DNA from: Gracilibacillus orientalis
Lineage (GTDB): Bacteria > Bacillota > Bacilli > Bacillales > Amphibacillaceae
NCBI RefSeq assembly: GCF_900114645.1
Contig: NZ_FOTR01000006.1
Span: forward strand, 62,001 to 126,000
Direction: 5' to 3'
DNA: 64,000 nt
Below, piece after piece: positions 27,969-37,592 of the stretch. Position 1 is the first letter of the stretch, and each line of letters starts with the position of its first letter. The translations under genes were made by a program, and so were the position numbers. The notes under the pieces are model-generated. The model saw only the letters and a list, made by a program, of their open reading frames with translations. It was not told where the DNA came from and did not search any database.

Positions 27969-30728
27969 TTATTCTGCTAGATCAGCATAATTTTCTTTTA
28001 CTACCGTTGCACAACGTGTACATAATGTTGGATGTTCATTATCCTCACCTACGGTATCTGAAATTACCCAGCAACGTTGACACAATTCGCCTTCATGTTT
28101 GTTGATTTTCAGCGTAACATGTTCAAACGTTTTGCCAGCTTCTAATTTCTCTACAAGTTCTACATGAGAAACAATTAGTAATTGATGTAGATATGGTACT
28201 TCTGCTAGTAATGCAGCTACCTTCTCATTGTTTGCTTTGATTGTAACTACGGCTTCCAACGATTTACCAATTACTTTTTCTGCACGTGCTTCTTCTAATG
28301 CCTTTAAGATATCGTCTCTGACATCCATAAATTGTGACCATTTAGCAGCTAATTGTTCCTGGTCTTTGATTGCTTTTGCTTCTGGCATATCTGCTAGTTG
28401 TGGACTTTCTGCTTCCATACCAGGGATATAACTCCAAACTTCTTCCATTGTATGAGTTAAAATCGGTGTTAACAATTTTACTAAGGAAGTGATAATCTCG
28501 TGATAAACTGTTTGAATACTACGTCTTCTATGATTATCCTCTGCCTCAATATATAGAATATCTTTGGCAAAATCTAAATAGAATGAGCTTAAGTCAATCG
28601 TACAGAAATTGTGAATGGTTTGATATACCGTTGAGAAATCATATTCATCATACGCTTTGCGTGACTTGTCAATCACTTGTTGCAAACGGTATAACATATA
28701 ACGATCGATTTCTTCCAACTGTTCTTCTGCTACACGATCTGCTAGTGTGTAATCAGCTAAGTTACCCAATAAGAAACGGAAGGTATTACGGATTTTACGG
28801 TATCCTTCTGCTGTTTGTTTGATAATTTCATCTGAAATACGAACGTCAGCTTGATAATCAACAGAAGCTACCCATAAACGCAAAATATCTGCACCGTATT
28901 GTTTCATAATTTTAGATGGAACAACGACGTTTCCTACAGATTTACTCATTTTGCGCCCTTGGCCATCTAATGCGAAACCATGACTGATTACCGTTTCATA
29001 AGGAGATTTACCTGTAACCGCAACGGCAGTTGAAATGGATGAGTTAAACCAGCCACGATATTGGTCAGAACCTTCTAAATAAACATCTGCTGGTCTCTGT
29101 AAATCTTCTCTTCCTTCCAAGACCCCTTCATGAGAACTTCCTGAATCGAACCATACGTCCATGATGTCTGTTTCTTTGGTAAACTCTCCATTTGGACTAT
29201 GTTCTGATGAGAATCCTTCCGGAAGTAATTCTTTCGTATCCCACTCAAACCAAATATTAGAACCATGATCTTCAAATAGTTTTGCAACATGATTTATGGT
29301 CTCATCATTAATGATAGGCGTCTTATCCTCACCGTAAAATACCGGAATTGGTACACCCCATGTACGTTGTCTTGAGATACACCAATCTTCACGATCACGT
29401 ACCATGTTAAACAGTCGTGTTTCTCCCCATTTTGGTAACCAGTTAATCCGATTAATTTCCGCTAAGATATCTTCACGGAAATCCTTAATGGATGCAAACC
29501 ACTGATTAGTCGCACGGAAAATCGTTGGTTTTTTCGTACGCCAGTCATGTGGATAGGAGTGTGTAATAAAATTAAGTTTTAACAACGCATTGTTTTCTTC
29601 CAGTTTTTCTGTTACTTGTTTATTCGCTGCATCATAGAATAAACCTTCAAAACCTGGTGCTTCATCTGTAAAATACCCTTTTTCATCAACTGGACACAGC
29701 ACCTCTAAACCATATTGCTTACCAATAATAAAGTCATCTTCCCCGTGACCTGGTGCAGTATGAACAAGTCCTGTACCACTTTCCGTAGTTACGTGCTCTC
29801 CTAAAATAACTAATGATTCACGATCATAGAAAGGATGCTGTGCTACTAATTTTTCGGCCTCTTGACCCTTAAATGTTTTAACTACTTCTGTTTCCTGCCA
29901 CTCGAACGTTTCTTTTAAATCACTTAGCATATCATGTGCAACAATATATTTTTCTCCTGCTACTTTAACAACCGCATATTCAAGATCTGGATGTACCGAA
30001 ATGGCTAAGTTCGCTGGAATTGTCCATGGAGTCGTTGTCCAGATTATGAATTTTTCATCGCCAGCTAATAAGTCTTTACCATCTTTAACGTCAAACGTTA
30101 CAAAGATAGACGCTGAACGTTTATCCTGATACTCAATTTCTGCTTCAGCTAAGGCAGACTCAGATGATGGGGACCAGTAAACCGGTTTTAATCCTTTATA
30201 GATATAACCTTTCTTGGCCATTTCCCCGAACACTTTAATTTGTGCCGCTTCATAAGACTTGTTTAATGTGATATATGGATTATCCCAGTCTCCTCTGACC
30301 CCTAACTGTTTAAACTGGTTTCGTTGATTATCAATTTGTTTTAATGCATATTCCGCGCATTTTTGTCTGAACTCTGCCACGGTCATTTTTTTGCGATTTA
30401 CTTTCTTTTTAGCAAGTGCTTGCTCGATTGGAAGACCGTGTGTATCCCATCCCGGGACATAAGGAGCATGGAACCCTGCCATTGACTTGTATTTGACAAT
30501 AAAATCTTTTAATACTTTGTTTAGTGCATGCCCCATATGGATGTCTCCATTGGCATATGGAGGTCCATCATGTAAAACGAACAACGGTTTTCCTTCTGTT
30601 CGTTGCTGGACTTTTTCATACATTCTTTCTTCATCCCATTGTTCTTGCATTTTTGGTTCTTTGTTAGGTAAATTACCACGCATCGGGAATTTCGTTTGTG
30701 GCATATTTAATGTTTTTTTATATTCCAA
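27969..30728 (-). CDS. ileS: Isoleucyl-tRNA synthetase
   Basis: Class I synthetase, 919 residues from a TTG start at 30728. AGGAGG lies seven nt upstream, and the resulting N-terminus ([21 protein letters not shown]) matches the family; the upstream in-frame extension is leader. Motifs: HIGH variant in [14 protein letters not shown], an editing CP1 domain (about 200-395), KMSKSVGN and a C-terminal zinc site (CQRCW ... CTRC). It is controlled by the T-box upstream. The ylyA gene found between ileS and lspA in B. subtilis is absent here. Confidence 0.96.
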   Translation of the reverse strand: MEYKKTLNMPQTKFPMRGNLPNKEPKMQEQWDEERMYEKVQQRTEGKPLFVLHDGPPYANGDIHMGHALNKVLKDFIVKYKSMAGFHAPYVPGWDTHGLPIEQALAKKKVNRKKMTVAEFRQKCAEYALKQIDNQRNQFKQLGVRGDWDNPYITLNKSYEAAQIKVFGEMAKKGYIYKGLKPVYWSPSSESALAEAEIEYQDKRSASIFVTFDVKDGKDLLAGDEKFIIWTTTPWTIPANLAISVHPDLEYAVVKVAGEKYIVAHDMLSDLKETFEWQETEVVKTFKGQEAEKLVAQHPFYDRESLVILGEHVTTESGTGLVHTAPGHGEDDFIIGKQYGLEVLCPVDEKGYFTDEAPGFEGLFYDAANKQVTEKLEENNALLKLNFITHSYPHDWRTKKPTIFRATNQWFASIKDFREDILAEINRINWLPKWGETRLFNMVRDREDWCISRQRTWGVPIPVFYGEDKTPIINDETINHVAKLFEDHGSNIWFEWDTKELLPEGFSSEHSPNGEFTKETDIMDVWFDSGSSHEGVLEGREDLQRPADVYLEGSDQYRGWFNSSISTAVAVTGKSPYETVISHGFALDGQGRKMSKSVGNVVVPSKIMKQYGADILRLWVASVDYQADVRISDEIIKQTAEGYRKIRNTFRFLLGNLADYTLADRVAEEQLEEIDRYMLYRLQQVIDKSRKAYDEYDFSTVYQTIHNFCTIDLSSFYLDFAKDILYIEAEDNHRRRSIQTVYHEIITSLVKLLTPILTHTMEEVWSYIPGMEAESPQLADMPEAKAIKDQEQLAAKWSQFMDVRDDILKALEEARAEKVIGKSLEAVVTIKANNEKVAALLAEVPYLHQLLIVSHVELVEKLEAGKTFEHVTLKINKHEGELCQRCWVISDTVGEDNEHPTLCTRCATVVKENYADLAE

Positions 30729-30985
30729 TTTAAATCCTCCTATTATTCTTTTATTATTAACACAAGTAATTACTGACGGTAATGTGCATCCTCTGTGACT
30801 AAGAAAAAGAATCAAACTGTGAACTAATAATATTTCGAATTTGCTTTCTTCCATTCTTTTGGAGTAGAGTGTAGTTCGTCGCTGTGGAAAAATACTCTCT
30901 ATCGAAAGAACAGAAGAAAGCAACTCCACATGAGCTTTATTCCGCAGTTTATGATCTTGCACACTATTTTAAAGTGTCTAATACT

Positions 30986-31245
30986 AAAAAGAACTCCTCA
31001 TCCCGAAAAGGGACGAGGAGTTCTCGTGGTACCACCCTTATAGATAGCAGAAAAATGCTACTATCCACTCAGCTATTCGTAACGTGAATGACTCGTTTAC
31101 ACTTACTATATTCAGTGTAACTACTCATGGGTGATCTTCTATTAAGGTACTAAATTAGGCTTTCACCATCCCTAATTCGCTTAGTTAGTAATCCCAAATA
31201 TACTCTCCCGATCATAGTATTTAATTCAAATATGAAAAGTTTGTA
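30986..31245 (-). promoter_or_regulatory. T-box riboswitch, isoleucine-type, with terminator
   Basis: The T-box core AGGGTGGTACCACGAG (31,025-31,040) precedes a long terminator hairpin (GAACTCCTC ... GAGGAGTTC, 30,990-31,024) and a T-run. The triplet ATC, in GAAGATCACCC near 31,134, is the likely Ile specifier. Transcription from 31,252 would begin about seven nt upstream of this block. About 255 nt separate the terminator from the TTG start of ileS, with no gene in between. Confidence 0.9.
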
Positions 31246-31251
31246 TTATGA

Positions 31252-31280
31252 ATTATATGTAATATTTTCAATTTCGTCAA
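31252..31280 (-). promoter_or_regulatory. Promoter for the ileS T-box transcript
   Basis: TTGACG (31275-31280), a 17-nt spacer and TATAAT (31252-31257), just after the divIVA stop. Confidence 0.8.
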
Positions 31281-31283
31281 GAT

Positions 31284-31805
31284 TTAATATTGATTGGACT
31301 CTTCTTTTTCATTCTCAAGTTCCTCTTCTTCATTTTCGAGGTCCATTTCGAATAATCCATCCCAATCATTATTTTCCACCAAATCAAGTTGTGCTTCTAC
31401 TAACATTTTCAATCTGGTACGGAATACTTTCGCTTGTTTCTTTAATTCTTCTACTTCTAATGAGATTGTTCTTGATTTATGGAGTGCTTCATTAATTATA
31501 CGATCCGCATTTTTTTCTGCTTCTTTTATGATTAATTTAGATTCTTTTTTGGCATTTTCTTTTACTTCTTCTGCCGTCTCTTGTGCAACCAGAATCGACT
31601 TGTTCAAAGTAGATTCGATATTGGAGAAGTGACTAAGCTTCTCATTTAATTGATCCACTTTTTCTTTTAAATCTTTTTTCTCACGCGTAACCGTTTCATA
31701 ATCTTTAATCACTTGATCAAGAAATTCATTTACATCATCTTCATCATAACCCCGAAAACCTCTAGCAAATTCTTTGTTATGAATATCGAGCGGTGTTAAA
31801 GGCAC
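31284..31805 (-). CDS. divIVA: Septum-site and polar-tether protein DivIVA
   Basis: 173 residues from a GTG at 31805, with AGGAGG eight nt upstream, giving the family N-terminus MPLTPLDIHNKEF. The N-terminal lipid-binding domain (GFRGYDEDDVNEFLDQVI, to about residue 50) is followed by a long coiled coil and an acidic tail (EEEELENEKEESNQY). It recognises negatively curved membrane at septa and poles, recruits MinJ/MinCD and anchors chromosomes in sporulation. Lies between ylmH and ileS as in B. subtilis. Confidence 0.95.
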   Translation of the reverse strand: MPLTPLDIHNKEFARGFRGYDEDDVNEFLDQVIKDYETVTREKKDLKEKVDQLNEKLSHFSNIESTLNKSILVAQETAEEVKENAKKESKLIIKEAEKNADRIINEALHKSRTISLEVEELKKQAKVFRTRLKMLVEAQLDLVENNDWDGLFEMDLENEEEELENEKEESNQY

Positions 31806-31890
31806 ATCGGCCACCTCCTATTAGATGTCATTCTTTATACAATATCTTATCATACTTTATTGACAAATCACCAAAAAATTCTACAAAAAG

Positions 31891-32664
31891 TTATAATAAT
31901 TTTTCAAAAGTGATTCTTATTCTATCTTTTTTGGTAAGACCGTGTAATTCAGTGATTCGAGACCTGCCTTTTCCTCTAATCGATATAAGATCATCTTCTT
32001 CTAGTATAAAAGAAGGTTGATCAATTGCTTGAAAATTGACTTTAACCAGGCCTTTTTTTATAACGTTTAATGCTTGTTGCCTGGACATTTGATACATTTC
32101 CTTGATTATTACATCTAGGCGTAAAGAAGCACATGTCGCCATTCTTGACTGCCAAGTATCTTGAGACGGCATTCTTTCTGACATGGAAACTCTGTCAAAA
32201 ATTACTCCTGCCTTTTTGACTGATGTCACATTAGTGATTAGATAAGTTGTTATATCTTTTGCTACGAGTATTTGAATGGTATCGTTGTGAATAACAATAT
32301 CACCTATTTTTTTGCGTTTGATACCAGCAGATAAAAAAGCTCCCAGCACATCAGGATGTTCAATCGAAACAAATTTTTGTGGAAATTTTGCTTGTAATAA
32401 CTCAACTTCAAAACTCGATTCATTTATTTCTTCATAAAAAGGTGCTAGTACCGCACGCTTTCTTTCTGCCGATTCCCATCCACCAAAGAATGCTAATTGC
32501 AATTCTTCATCATTTCCAATAATCATCTCGAATATCTTTTGTTCCCTTGGATGGAGAAAATCAATTACTTTTCGCTCATACCGAGTCGTTACTTCATCGC
32601 GCCATGACAATACTTGATCAATAAAAGGGTATTCCTCTTTCCTAAAGTGCTGATATAAATCCAT
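31891..32664 (-). CDS. ylmH: S4-domain RNA-binding protein YlmH
   Basis: 257 residues. A C-terminal S4 domain begins near residue 180 (SRQQALNVIKKGLVKVNFQAI). The N-terminal part is the YlmH-specific region. Recent work on the family links it to stalled-ribosome rescue. It sits in the ylm block downstream of sepF and ylmG. GGTGATC precedes the ATG. Function in this organism is inferred by family only. Confidence 0.92.
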   Translation of the reverse strand: MDLYQHFRKEEYPFIDQVLSWRDEVTTRYERKVIDFLHPREQKIFEMIIGNDEELQLAFFGGWESAERKRAVLAPFYEEINESSFEVELLQAKFPQKFVSIEHPDVLGAFLSAGIKRKKIGDIVIHNDTIQILVAKDITTYLITNVTSVKKAGVIFDRVSMSERMPSQDTWQSRMATCASLRLDVIIKEMYQMSRQQALNVIKKGLVKVNFQAIDQPSFILEEDDLISIRGKGRSRITELHGLTKKDRIRITFEKLL

Positions 32665-32672
32665 AAGATCAC

Positions 32673-32957
32673 CTATATACCGAAAACGGTAGAAAGGAGT
32701 CTAATAAATAAGAAATCTAATCCACGCATAGCAAATTGTAAAACAAAAATCGCCACAATAGGTGAAATATCAATCATACCACCGATTGGAGGAATAATTT
32801 TTCGGAACGGCTCTAGATAAGGCTCCACGATAGAACCGAGCATTTGACCGAAAGATGACTCTCTGGCACCTGGAAACCAAGACATCAAAATAAAAATAAT
32901 GATCGCATATGTGTAAAGCAACATAGCATAATGTAAAATCTCATATAAAAATCCCAT
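32673..32957 (-). CDS. ylmG: YggT-family membrane protein
   Basis: 94 residues with two YggT-type hydrophobic segments (about 10-26 and 68-88) and the conserved loop [28 protein letters not shown]. The family is linked to division-site or membrane organisation through its position next to sepF and divIVA; its precise function is unresolved. It is eight nt from the sepF stop and so is co-transcribed. Confidence 0.92.
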   Translation of the reverse strand: MGFLYEILHYAMLLYTYAIIIFILMSWFPGARESSFGQMLGSIVEPYLEPFRKIIPPIGGMIDISPIVAIFVLQFAMRGLDFLFIRLLSTVFGI

Positions 32958-32965
32958 TTAACTGT

Positions 32966-33403
32966 TTACCACCTTTGTTCTGGATCTGCTTCTTCCATTA
33001 TTTCCGTAATATCTCCTGAAATTTCAATGTTTTCTGGTGTACATAAAAAAGTCTGTGAACCAAGCTTTTTTATTTGGCCAGAAACAGCGTAAACTGTTCC
33101 ACTCATAAAATCAATAATTTGCCTTGCTTGTTGTGTATCTACTCGTTGTAAGTTGATGACAACTGATCGTCGATTTACGACATGATCAGCAATATCTTGC
33201 ACTTCATTGAATGATCTAGGTTCAAACAGCACCATTTTTGCACTTTTTTGAACTGACTTCAAACTAACAACGTTGGCTTTCTCATCTTTTCTTTCACTTC
33301 GTCTCTGTGGTTTATTTTCTTGTTCTACTTCCTCTTCGACAATTTCATACTCTTCATCCTCAATTCCGAACAAATTACGGAATTTCCCCTTCATACTCAT
33401 CAT
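32966..33403 (-). CDS. sepF: Cell-division protein SepF
   Basis: 145 residues. An amphipathic N-terminal membrane-binding helix (MKGKFRNLFGIEDEE) and an acidic linker precede the compact SepF domain (about 60-140; VVINLQRVDTQQARQIIDFMSG, then GSQTFLCTPENIEI). SepF tethers and bundles FtsZ polymers at the membrane alongside FtsA. The start is only three nt from the ylmE stop. Called ylmF in B. subtilis. Confidence 0.95.
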   Translation of the reverse strand: MMSMKGKFRNLFGIEDEEYEIVEEEVEQENKPQRRSERKDEKANVVSLKSVQKSAKMVLFEPRSFNEVQDIADHVVNRRSVVINLQRVDTQQARQIIDFMSGTVYAVSGQIKKLGSQTFLCTPENIEISGDITEIMEEADPEQRW

Positions 33404-33406
33404 TCA

Positions 33407-34093
33407 TCACCCCTGTTCTTCATACGGGCCCACCAGACTGGAACCAATACGTATATGAGTAGCACCTTCTTCAATTGCAGTCTGATAATCATTGCTCATA
33501 CCCATTGATAAATACTGACATGGTGCATGTGTCCATCGCTTATCTTGAATATTACTCTTTAGCTTATGTAAGGATCGAAAGATATCACGCAATACATTTT
33601 CATCATCAAGATGTGGTGCCATTGTCATTAATCCAACTACTCTAATATTTGGATAGTTTCGTAACATATCTATGAACGTTTCTATATTTTCTGGTTGTAA
33701 TCCATGTTTCGATTCTTCTCCACTAACATTCACCTGAACAAAACAATCAACAGGCTTGTCTGTTCGTTTATTAATTTCCTTTGCTAAGGATTTTCGGTCT
33801 AATGAATGAATGTAATCGATCATATGAATAACGTCTTTTACTTTCCGGGATTGTAACGTACCAATAAAATGCCATATTGCTTGTTCTCCAATATTCTGAT
33901 GCTTTTCCAAAAGTCCTTCCAGGCGATTTTCACCTACATGACGAATACCGGATTGAACCGCTTCTAAAGCTCTTTCTATTGTAACATATTTTGTTACCCC
34001 TATAATGGTGATATCTTCAGGATTCCGCCCCGCTTTGTCACATGCTTGTTTGATATTTTTCTGTATTTGCGTGAGATTTTCTGCTACTGTCAT
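33407..34093 (-). CDS. ylmE: YggS/PROSC-family PLP homeostasis protein
   Basis: 228 residues, fold-type III PLP barrel. The PLP-binding lysine lies in the family motif (IIGVTKYV, near residue 36), and HFIGTLQSRKVKD and RIGSSLVG are conserved. The family buffers pyridoxal phosphate and affects amino-acid metabolism. GGAGTTTAAAC precedes the ATG. Part of the ylmD-E-sepF-G-H run. Confidence 0.94.
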   Translation of the reverse strand: MTVAENLTQIQKNIKQACDKAGRNPEDITIIGVTKYVTIERALEAVQSGIRHVGENRLEGLLEKHQNIGEQAIWHFIGTLQSRKVKDVIHMIDYIHSLDRKSLAKEINKRTDKPVDCFVQVNVSGEESKHGLQPENIETFIDMLRNYPNIRVVGLMTMAPHLDDENVLRDIFRSLHKLKSNIQDKRWTHAPCQYLSMGMSNDYQTAIEEGATHIRIGSSLVGPYEEQG

Positions 34094-34115
34094 GTTTAAA
34101 CTCCTTTCATCACAG

Positions 34116-34919
34116 TTAAACTAATGCGATAAAACCAATCATTCTCCCGGTGGGATGCTTGTCTCTTCGGTGAGAGAAAAATGTTGAATGATGGGCTGTA
34201 CAATACTTTGAAATATGTATATGATCAGGTGAAACACCCGCATCCAATAATAATTGAAAGTTTAAATGTTTTAAATCTAAGTGATATTGGCCATTAAATC
34301 CTTGATAAGAATCAACATATTTTGCATCAATATGCCGGATGACATGGTCATTTACCTGATAGCATGATCTACAAATACTTGGTCCAATTACAACTTCTAT
34401 GTCCTTTGTATCTGACGACAATTGTTTAAAGCGATCTACTGTTTCTTTAGCAATATTAGAAACTGTCCCTTTCCAACCTGCATGTGAAATGGCCACTATA
34501 CCGTTCTTTCTGTCTGCAAAAAATAAAGGAACACAATCTGCAAACAATGCCGCACACAACACATTTTTTTCCGTTGTGACTAAACCATCTGTTTCTGGTA
34601 TTGCATCATCTCTGGAAAATGCTCCACTGCCACTATCGTTTGATTTACTTATCTGGACATGATTACCATGTATTTGTTCGGCCATAATCCACTTGTCTAA
34701 CGGAAATGAAATAGCATCGGCTACATGTTTTCGATTTTGTAATACATCACTTGCATTATCTTCCACATGAAAACCCAGATTATTACTCTGATACGGTGAT
34801 AGACTTACACCACCCTCACGTGTTGTGAAACCGGCTATAATATCGGAGTTATTACTCATCCATTCTTTAATCCATAGTATACCTTCATCTTCAAGTTGCA
34901 CAAAGGGTTCCGTCATCAT
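34116..34919 (-). CDS. ylmD: Multicopper/purine-nucleoside-phosphorylase-like protein YlmD (YfiH family)
   Basis: 267 residues. Conserved His and Cys motifs GFTTREGGVS, ISHAGWKGTV and GPSICRSCYQV match the YfiH/LACC1 family (older name: laccase domain, polyphenol oxidase). Characterised members act on purine nucleosides or in muropeptide quality control (PgeF), so the substrate here is uncertain. GGGAGGGG precedes the start. The neighbouring cell-division genes make a cell-wall role plausible. Confidence 0.92.
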   Translation of the reverse strand: MMTEPFVQLEDEGILWIKEWMSNNSDIIAGFTTREGGVSLSPYQSNNLGFHVEDNASDVLQNRKHVADAISFPLDKWIMAEQIHGNHVQISKSNDSGSGAFSRDDAIPETDGLVTTEKNVLCAALFADCVPLFFADRKNGIVAISHAGWKGTVSNIAKETVDRFKQLSSDTKDIEVVIGPSICRSCYQVNDHVIRHIDAKYVDSYQGFNGQYHLDLKHLNFQLLLDAGVSPDHIHISKYCTAHHSTFFSHRRDKHPTGRMIGFIALV

Positions 34920-34979
34920 ACCCCTCCCATTTTACATCATTTTATCATATTTTAGCTCAGCAATACAGTTCTATGTCGT

Positions 34980-35273
34980 TTATTGTTGATAAGAAGAAGA
35001 GGAATCCTCTTTCTGTTGAATTTGAAGGGTTGGAAAATCCCCATTCTTTTTCACCAAAATAACATCGTGACCTATTTTCATGACATGTTCCCATGGAATA
35101 ATAATTTCCCGAGATTCCCCAAAAACTCCTAATGTTTTTGTTTTTGTTGCTACCACTATATTGGTAATATTACCAATATCTACATTTATCTCTATATCCG
35201 TTAAATTGCCTATTTTTGTTCCATCTTCAATGTACACAATATCTTTCATTTGTAAGGCTGATAATGTTATCAT
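34980..35273 (-). CDS. ylmC: PRC-barrel sporulation protein, YlmC/YmxH family
   Basis: 97 residues with a PRC-barrel fold (ALQMKDIVYIEDGTKIGNLTDIEI). A polar Gln/Ser-rich tail follows (SSSSYQQ). B. subtilis members YlmC and YmxH are expressed during sporulation; molecular function is not established. AGGAGG precedes the ATG. First gene of the ylm run, divergent from yfhD across about 130 nt. Confidence 0.88.
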   Translation of the reverse strand: MITLSALQMKDIVYIEDGTKIGNLTDIEINVDIGNITNIVVATKTKTLGVFGESREIIIPWEHVMKIGHDVILVKKNGDFPTLQIQQKEDSSSSYQQ

Positions 35274-35405
35274 TTTCTCTTCCTCCTTTATATCAATATA
35301 TGTATCGACTTAAAAAATATGGTGTTTATGACAATAAAAATCGCTCATGTTCTATTGTTATTAGCACACACTAAAGACAATTCGATATGTTAAGAGGTGA
35401 AAAAT

Positions 35406-35579
35406 ATGGGTAAAGATGAACACAAGAAAAATACTTCGAGAAATCCATTAGCACAAACGCCTAAAATGGAAAAAACGGATGGAATTGATGTAGAATTTTC
35501 CAATGAGCTAGCTGATACAGATGATGTAGAAGCGAAAGAAAGAAGTAAAAAAGCAGATAAAAGAGCAAAGAAGCGATGA
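35406..35579 (+). CDS. yfhD: YfhD-family small spore protein
   Basis: 57 highly polar residues from the ATG at 35406 (MGKDEHKKNTSRNPLAQTP), with AGAGGTG upstream. The conserved YfhD centre is visible (DVEFSNELADTDDVEAKERSKKADKRAKKR). No hydrophobic core, so it is likely disordered. Homologues are found in spores; the role is unknown. One of only three complete plus-strand genes here, ending in its own terminator. Confidence 0.75.
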   Translation: MGKDEHKKNTSRNPLAQTPKMEKTDGIDVEFSNELADTDDVEAKERSKKADKRAKKR

Positions 35580-35597
35580 TTTACCATCGCTTCTTTT
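35567..35597 (+). terminator. Intrinsic terminator of yfhD
   Basis: A 12-bp stem, AAAGAAGCGATG (35567-35578) with CATCGCTTCTTT (35585-35596). The stop codon lies in the 5' arm. Confidence 0.85.
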
Positions 35598-35644
35598 AAT
35601 CATATCAAATACGGAAACTAAATCACCTTAGGGTTGTTCACTGT

Positions 35645-35686
35645 AAAGCAAACCATGAAACAGAGAAATTTCATGGTTTGCTTTTA
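35645..35686. terminator. Strong bidirectional hairpin
   Basis: A 16-bp perfect stem, AAAGCAAACCATGAAA (35645-35660) with TTTCATGGTTTGCTTT (35669-35684), and an 8-nt loop. It separates yfhD from the sigG locus. Confidence 0.7.
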
Positions 35687-35714
35687 AATATCATGACTAC
35701 TAGTATTCTCACCT

Positions 35715-35815
35715 ATGTAGACTCCTGTGAAACCACTGCATAAGATTCCACAGTGAGCGGTTTTACGAGCGAGGAAGCTGAAGTGGAGCCCACGGTTAGG
35801 ACACACTGAAGAAGC
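35715..35815. repeat. Degenerate copy of a long dispersed repeat
   Basis: GACTCCTGTG, GCGAGGAAGCTGAAG and GAGCCCACGG resemble the second repeat near 58.0 kb (CGACACTCCTAGG, GAGGAAGCTGAAGCC, GTGCCCCTGG). The terminal inverted repeats are eroded. Confidence 0.55.
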
Positions 35816-35938
35816 ATGCTTACAGCGCAGTTATTTTGCCCTAACGAATCCAAGCACTCAGAGACAATAATCAGAAGGAAAGTAAGCATATTATGTTCAC
35901 CAGTGCGCAGATTATATCTTTTACTAACATCAGGTAAT

Positions 35939-35969
35939 CGGAGCAAAACCGAAGGGTTGCTCCGTTTTT
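35939..35969 (+). terminator. Hairpin with plus-strand T-run at the sigG 3' end
   Basis: CGGAGCAA (35939-35946) pairs with TTGCTCCG (35957-35964). TTTTT follows on the plus strand only, so it would stop plus-strand read-through before sigG. Confidence 0.6.
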
Positions 35970-35970
35970 G

Positions 35971-36750
35971 TTACTCAAACATTTCTTTATTCATTTCTTT
36001 AATTGCTGCTTTTTCTAATCGTGACACTTGCGCTTGTGAAATACCAATTTCTTCAGCAACTTCCATTTGTGTTTTACCTTGGAAAAAGCGTTTATTAAGT
36101 ATCATTTTTTCACGCTTGTTTAACCGATGCATTCCTTCTTTTATCGATAAATGATTAAGCCAGTCATTATCTTTCACATTATCATCACTTACTTGATCCA
36201 TTACATAAATGGGGTCTCCACCATCATTAAAAATGGGTTCAAATAAAGAAACAGGGTCTTGAATCGCATCAAGAGCAAAAATTACATCTGTAACCGGTAC
36301 ATCTAATTCTTCTGAAATTTCCATAGGAGAAGGATCCTTTGACGTTTTGTTTAATAATTTCTCTCTTGCATGCAGCGCTTTATAGGCAATATCTCGTAAT
36401 GATCTAGATACTCTTATCGGATTATTATCACGCAAATAACGTCTGATTTCACCGATAATCATTGGGACAGCATACGTGGAGAATTTTACATTCTGACTTA
36501 AGTCAAAATTATCAATTGATTTTAATAAACCGATACAACCGACTTGAAATAAATCATCGCCGTACTCTCCTCGATTATGAAATCGTTGAATAACACTTAA
36601 AACTAATCTTAAATTACCATTAACTAATTTTTCCCGTGCAGATTGATCCCCGTTCTGCATAGCCCGAAATAAAATTCGCATTTCATCATTCTTTAATACT
36701 GGTAAGGTTGCTGTATCTACCCCACAAATTTCTACTTTATGCCTTGTCAT
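35971..36750 (-). CDS. sigG: RNA polymerase sigma-G factor
   Basis: Late forespore sigma factor, 259 residues. N-terminal anti-sigma/adapter-contact region (VEICGVDTATLPVLKNDEM), region 2 (NLRLVLSVIQRF, then DDLFQVGCIGLLKSIDNFD and KFSTYAVPMIIGEIRRYLRD) and region 4 helix-turn-helix (TQMEVAEEIGISQAQVSRLEKAAI). It follows sigE with a 92-nt gap that holds a sigma-F/G-type promoter and a hairpin masking the ribosome-binding site. Activity in relatives is held back by SpoIIAB or CsfB until engulfment is complete. Confidence 0.97.
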   Translation of the reverse strand: MTRHKVEICGVDTATLPVLKNDEMRILFRAMQNGDQSAREKLVNGNLRLVLSVIQRFHNRGEYGDDLFQVGCIGLLKSIDNFDLSQNVKFSTYAVPMIIGEIRRYLRDNNPIRVSRSLRDIAYKALHAREKLLNKTSKDPSPMEISEELDVPVTDVIFALDAIQDPVSLFEPIFNDGGDPIYVMDQVSDDNVKDNDWLNHLSIKEGMHRLNKREKMILNKRFFQGKTQMEVAEEIGISQAQVSRLEKAAIKEMNKEMFE

Positions 36751-36757
36751 TTAATAC

Positions 36758-36806
36758 CCTCCCAATTGGAGATCCTTCTCAAAAATCAGTATCACCAATC
36801 GGGAGG
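36758..36806 (-). promoter_or_regulatory. sigG leader hairpin covering the ribosome-binding site
   Basis: On minus-strand RNA, CCTCCCGATTGG (36806 to 36795) pairs with CCAATTGGGAGG (36769 to 36758), 11 of 12 positions. The 3' arm contains GGGAGG, the sigG ribosome-binding site eight nt before the ATG. Transcripts that start downstream of 36,787 lack the 5' arm. Confidence 0.75.
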
Positions 36807-36815
36807 TTTTTATGC
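36787..36815 (-). promoter_or_regulatory. Sigma-F/sigma-G type promoter for sigG
   Basis: GCATA (36811-36815), a 14-nt spacer and GGTGATACTG (36787-36796) match the forespore consensus, with nine of ten positions of the -10 element. It implies autoregulation by sigma-G after priming by sigma-F. Confidence 0.75.
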
Positions 36816-36842
36816 ATCATCCATGATTTACCATTCGTTATT

Positions 36843-37565
36843 TCAGACCATTTTATTAAACTCTTTTTGTAGTCTTTTAATGATTTTTTTTTCAAGTCGT
36901 GAAATGTAGGATTGCGAGATACCCAGTAAATCTGCAACATCTTTTTGGGTCATTTCTTCTTCTTTATCAACCAAACCAAATCTTAATTCCATTATTTGTT
37001 TCTCCCTGCCATTTAATTGCTCTAAAGCTTTTCGTAATAATGATTTATCAACATTCTGTTCTAGATCTTTAAATGTCACATCTTCATCTGTTCCTAACAC
37101 ATCTGAGAGTAAAAGTTCATTGCCATCCCAATCCACATTTAATGGTTCATCAAAAGAAACTTCGGTTTTTATTTTGTTATTTTTTCGAAGATACATTAAT
37201 ATCTCATTTTCGATACATCTTGATGCATAGGTAGCTAGTTTAATTTTCTTTTCTGGATTAAAGGTATTGATAGCTTTAATTAAACCAATCGTACCGATGC
37301 TGATTAAATCCTCAATATTAATTCCTGTATTTTCGAATTTTCGGGCAATATAAACAACAAGACGTAAGTTTCTTTCGATTAACATTGCCCTAGCAGCTTT
37401 ATCACCTACTGGCAAGCGATGAATTAATTCATATTCCTCTTCTTTAGATAATGGTGGTGGTAATGCCTCGCTTCCCCCAATGTAGTAAATTTCATCTACT
37501 TTAAAGCCCATTTTCTTCAGAATTTTGTAAAAAATCATTTTATATTTTTGTTGTACGACTAGCAT
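36843..37565 (-). CDS. sigE: RNA polymerase sigma-E factor precursor
   Basis: Early mother-cell sigma factor, 240 residues from the ATG at 37565 ([16 protein letters not shown]) with AAGGAG upstream. The first roughly 28 residues are the amphipathic pro-sequence removed by SpoIIGA; the mature part begins around [13 protein letters not shown]. Region 2 ([32 protein letters not shown]) and region 4 ([24 protein letters not shown]) are intact. Follows spoIIGA directly, as in B. subtilis spoIIG. Confidence 0.97.
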   Translation of the reverse strand: MLVVQQKYKMIFYKILKKMGFKVDEIYYIGGSEALPPPLSKEEEYELIHRLPVGDKAARAMLIERNLRLVVYIARKFENTGINIEDLISIGTIGLIKAINTFNPEKKIKLATYASRCIENEILMYLRKNNKIKTEVSFDEPLNVDWDGNELLLSDVLGTDEDVTFKDLEQNVDKSLLRKALEQLNGREKQIMELRFGLVDKEEEMTQKDVADLLGISQSYISRLEKKIIKRLQKEFNKMV

Positions 37566-37592
37566 TCCTTCCACTCCTTATCTTATATAATG

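Noticed and set aside
30884-31087. Plus-strand frame across the ileS T-box
   Set aside because: Covers the conserved T-box and terminator on the other strand, so it is not coding.
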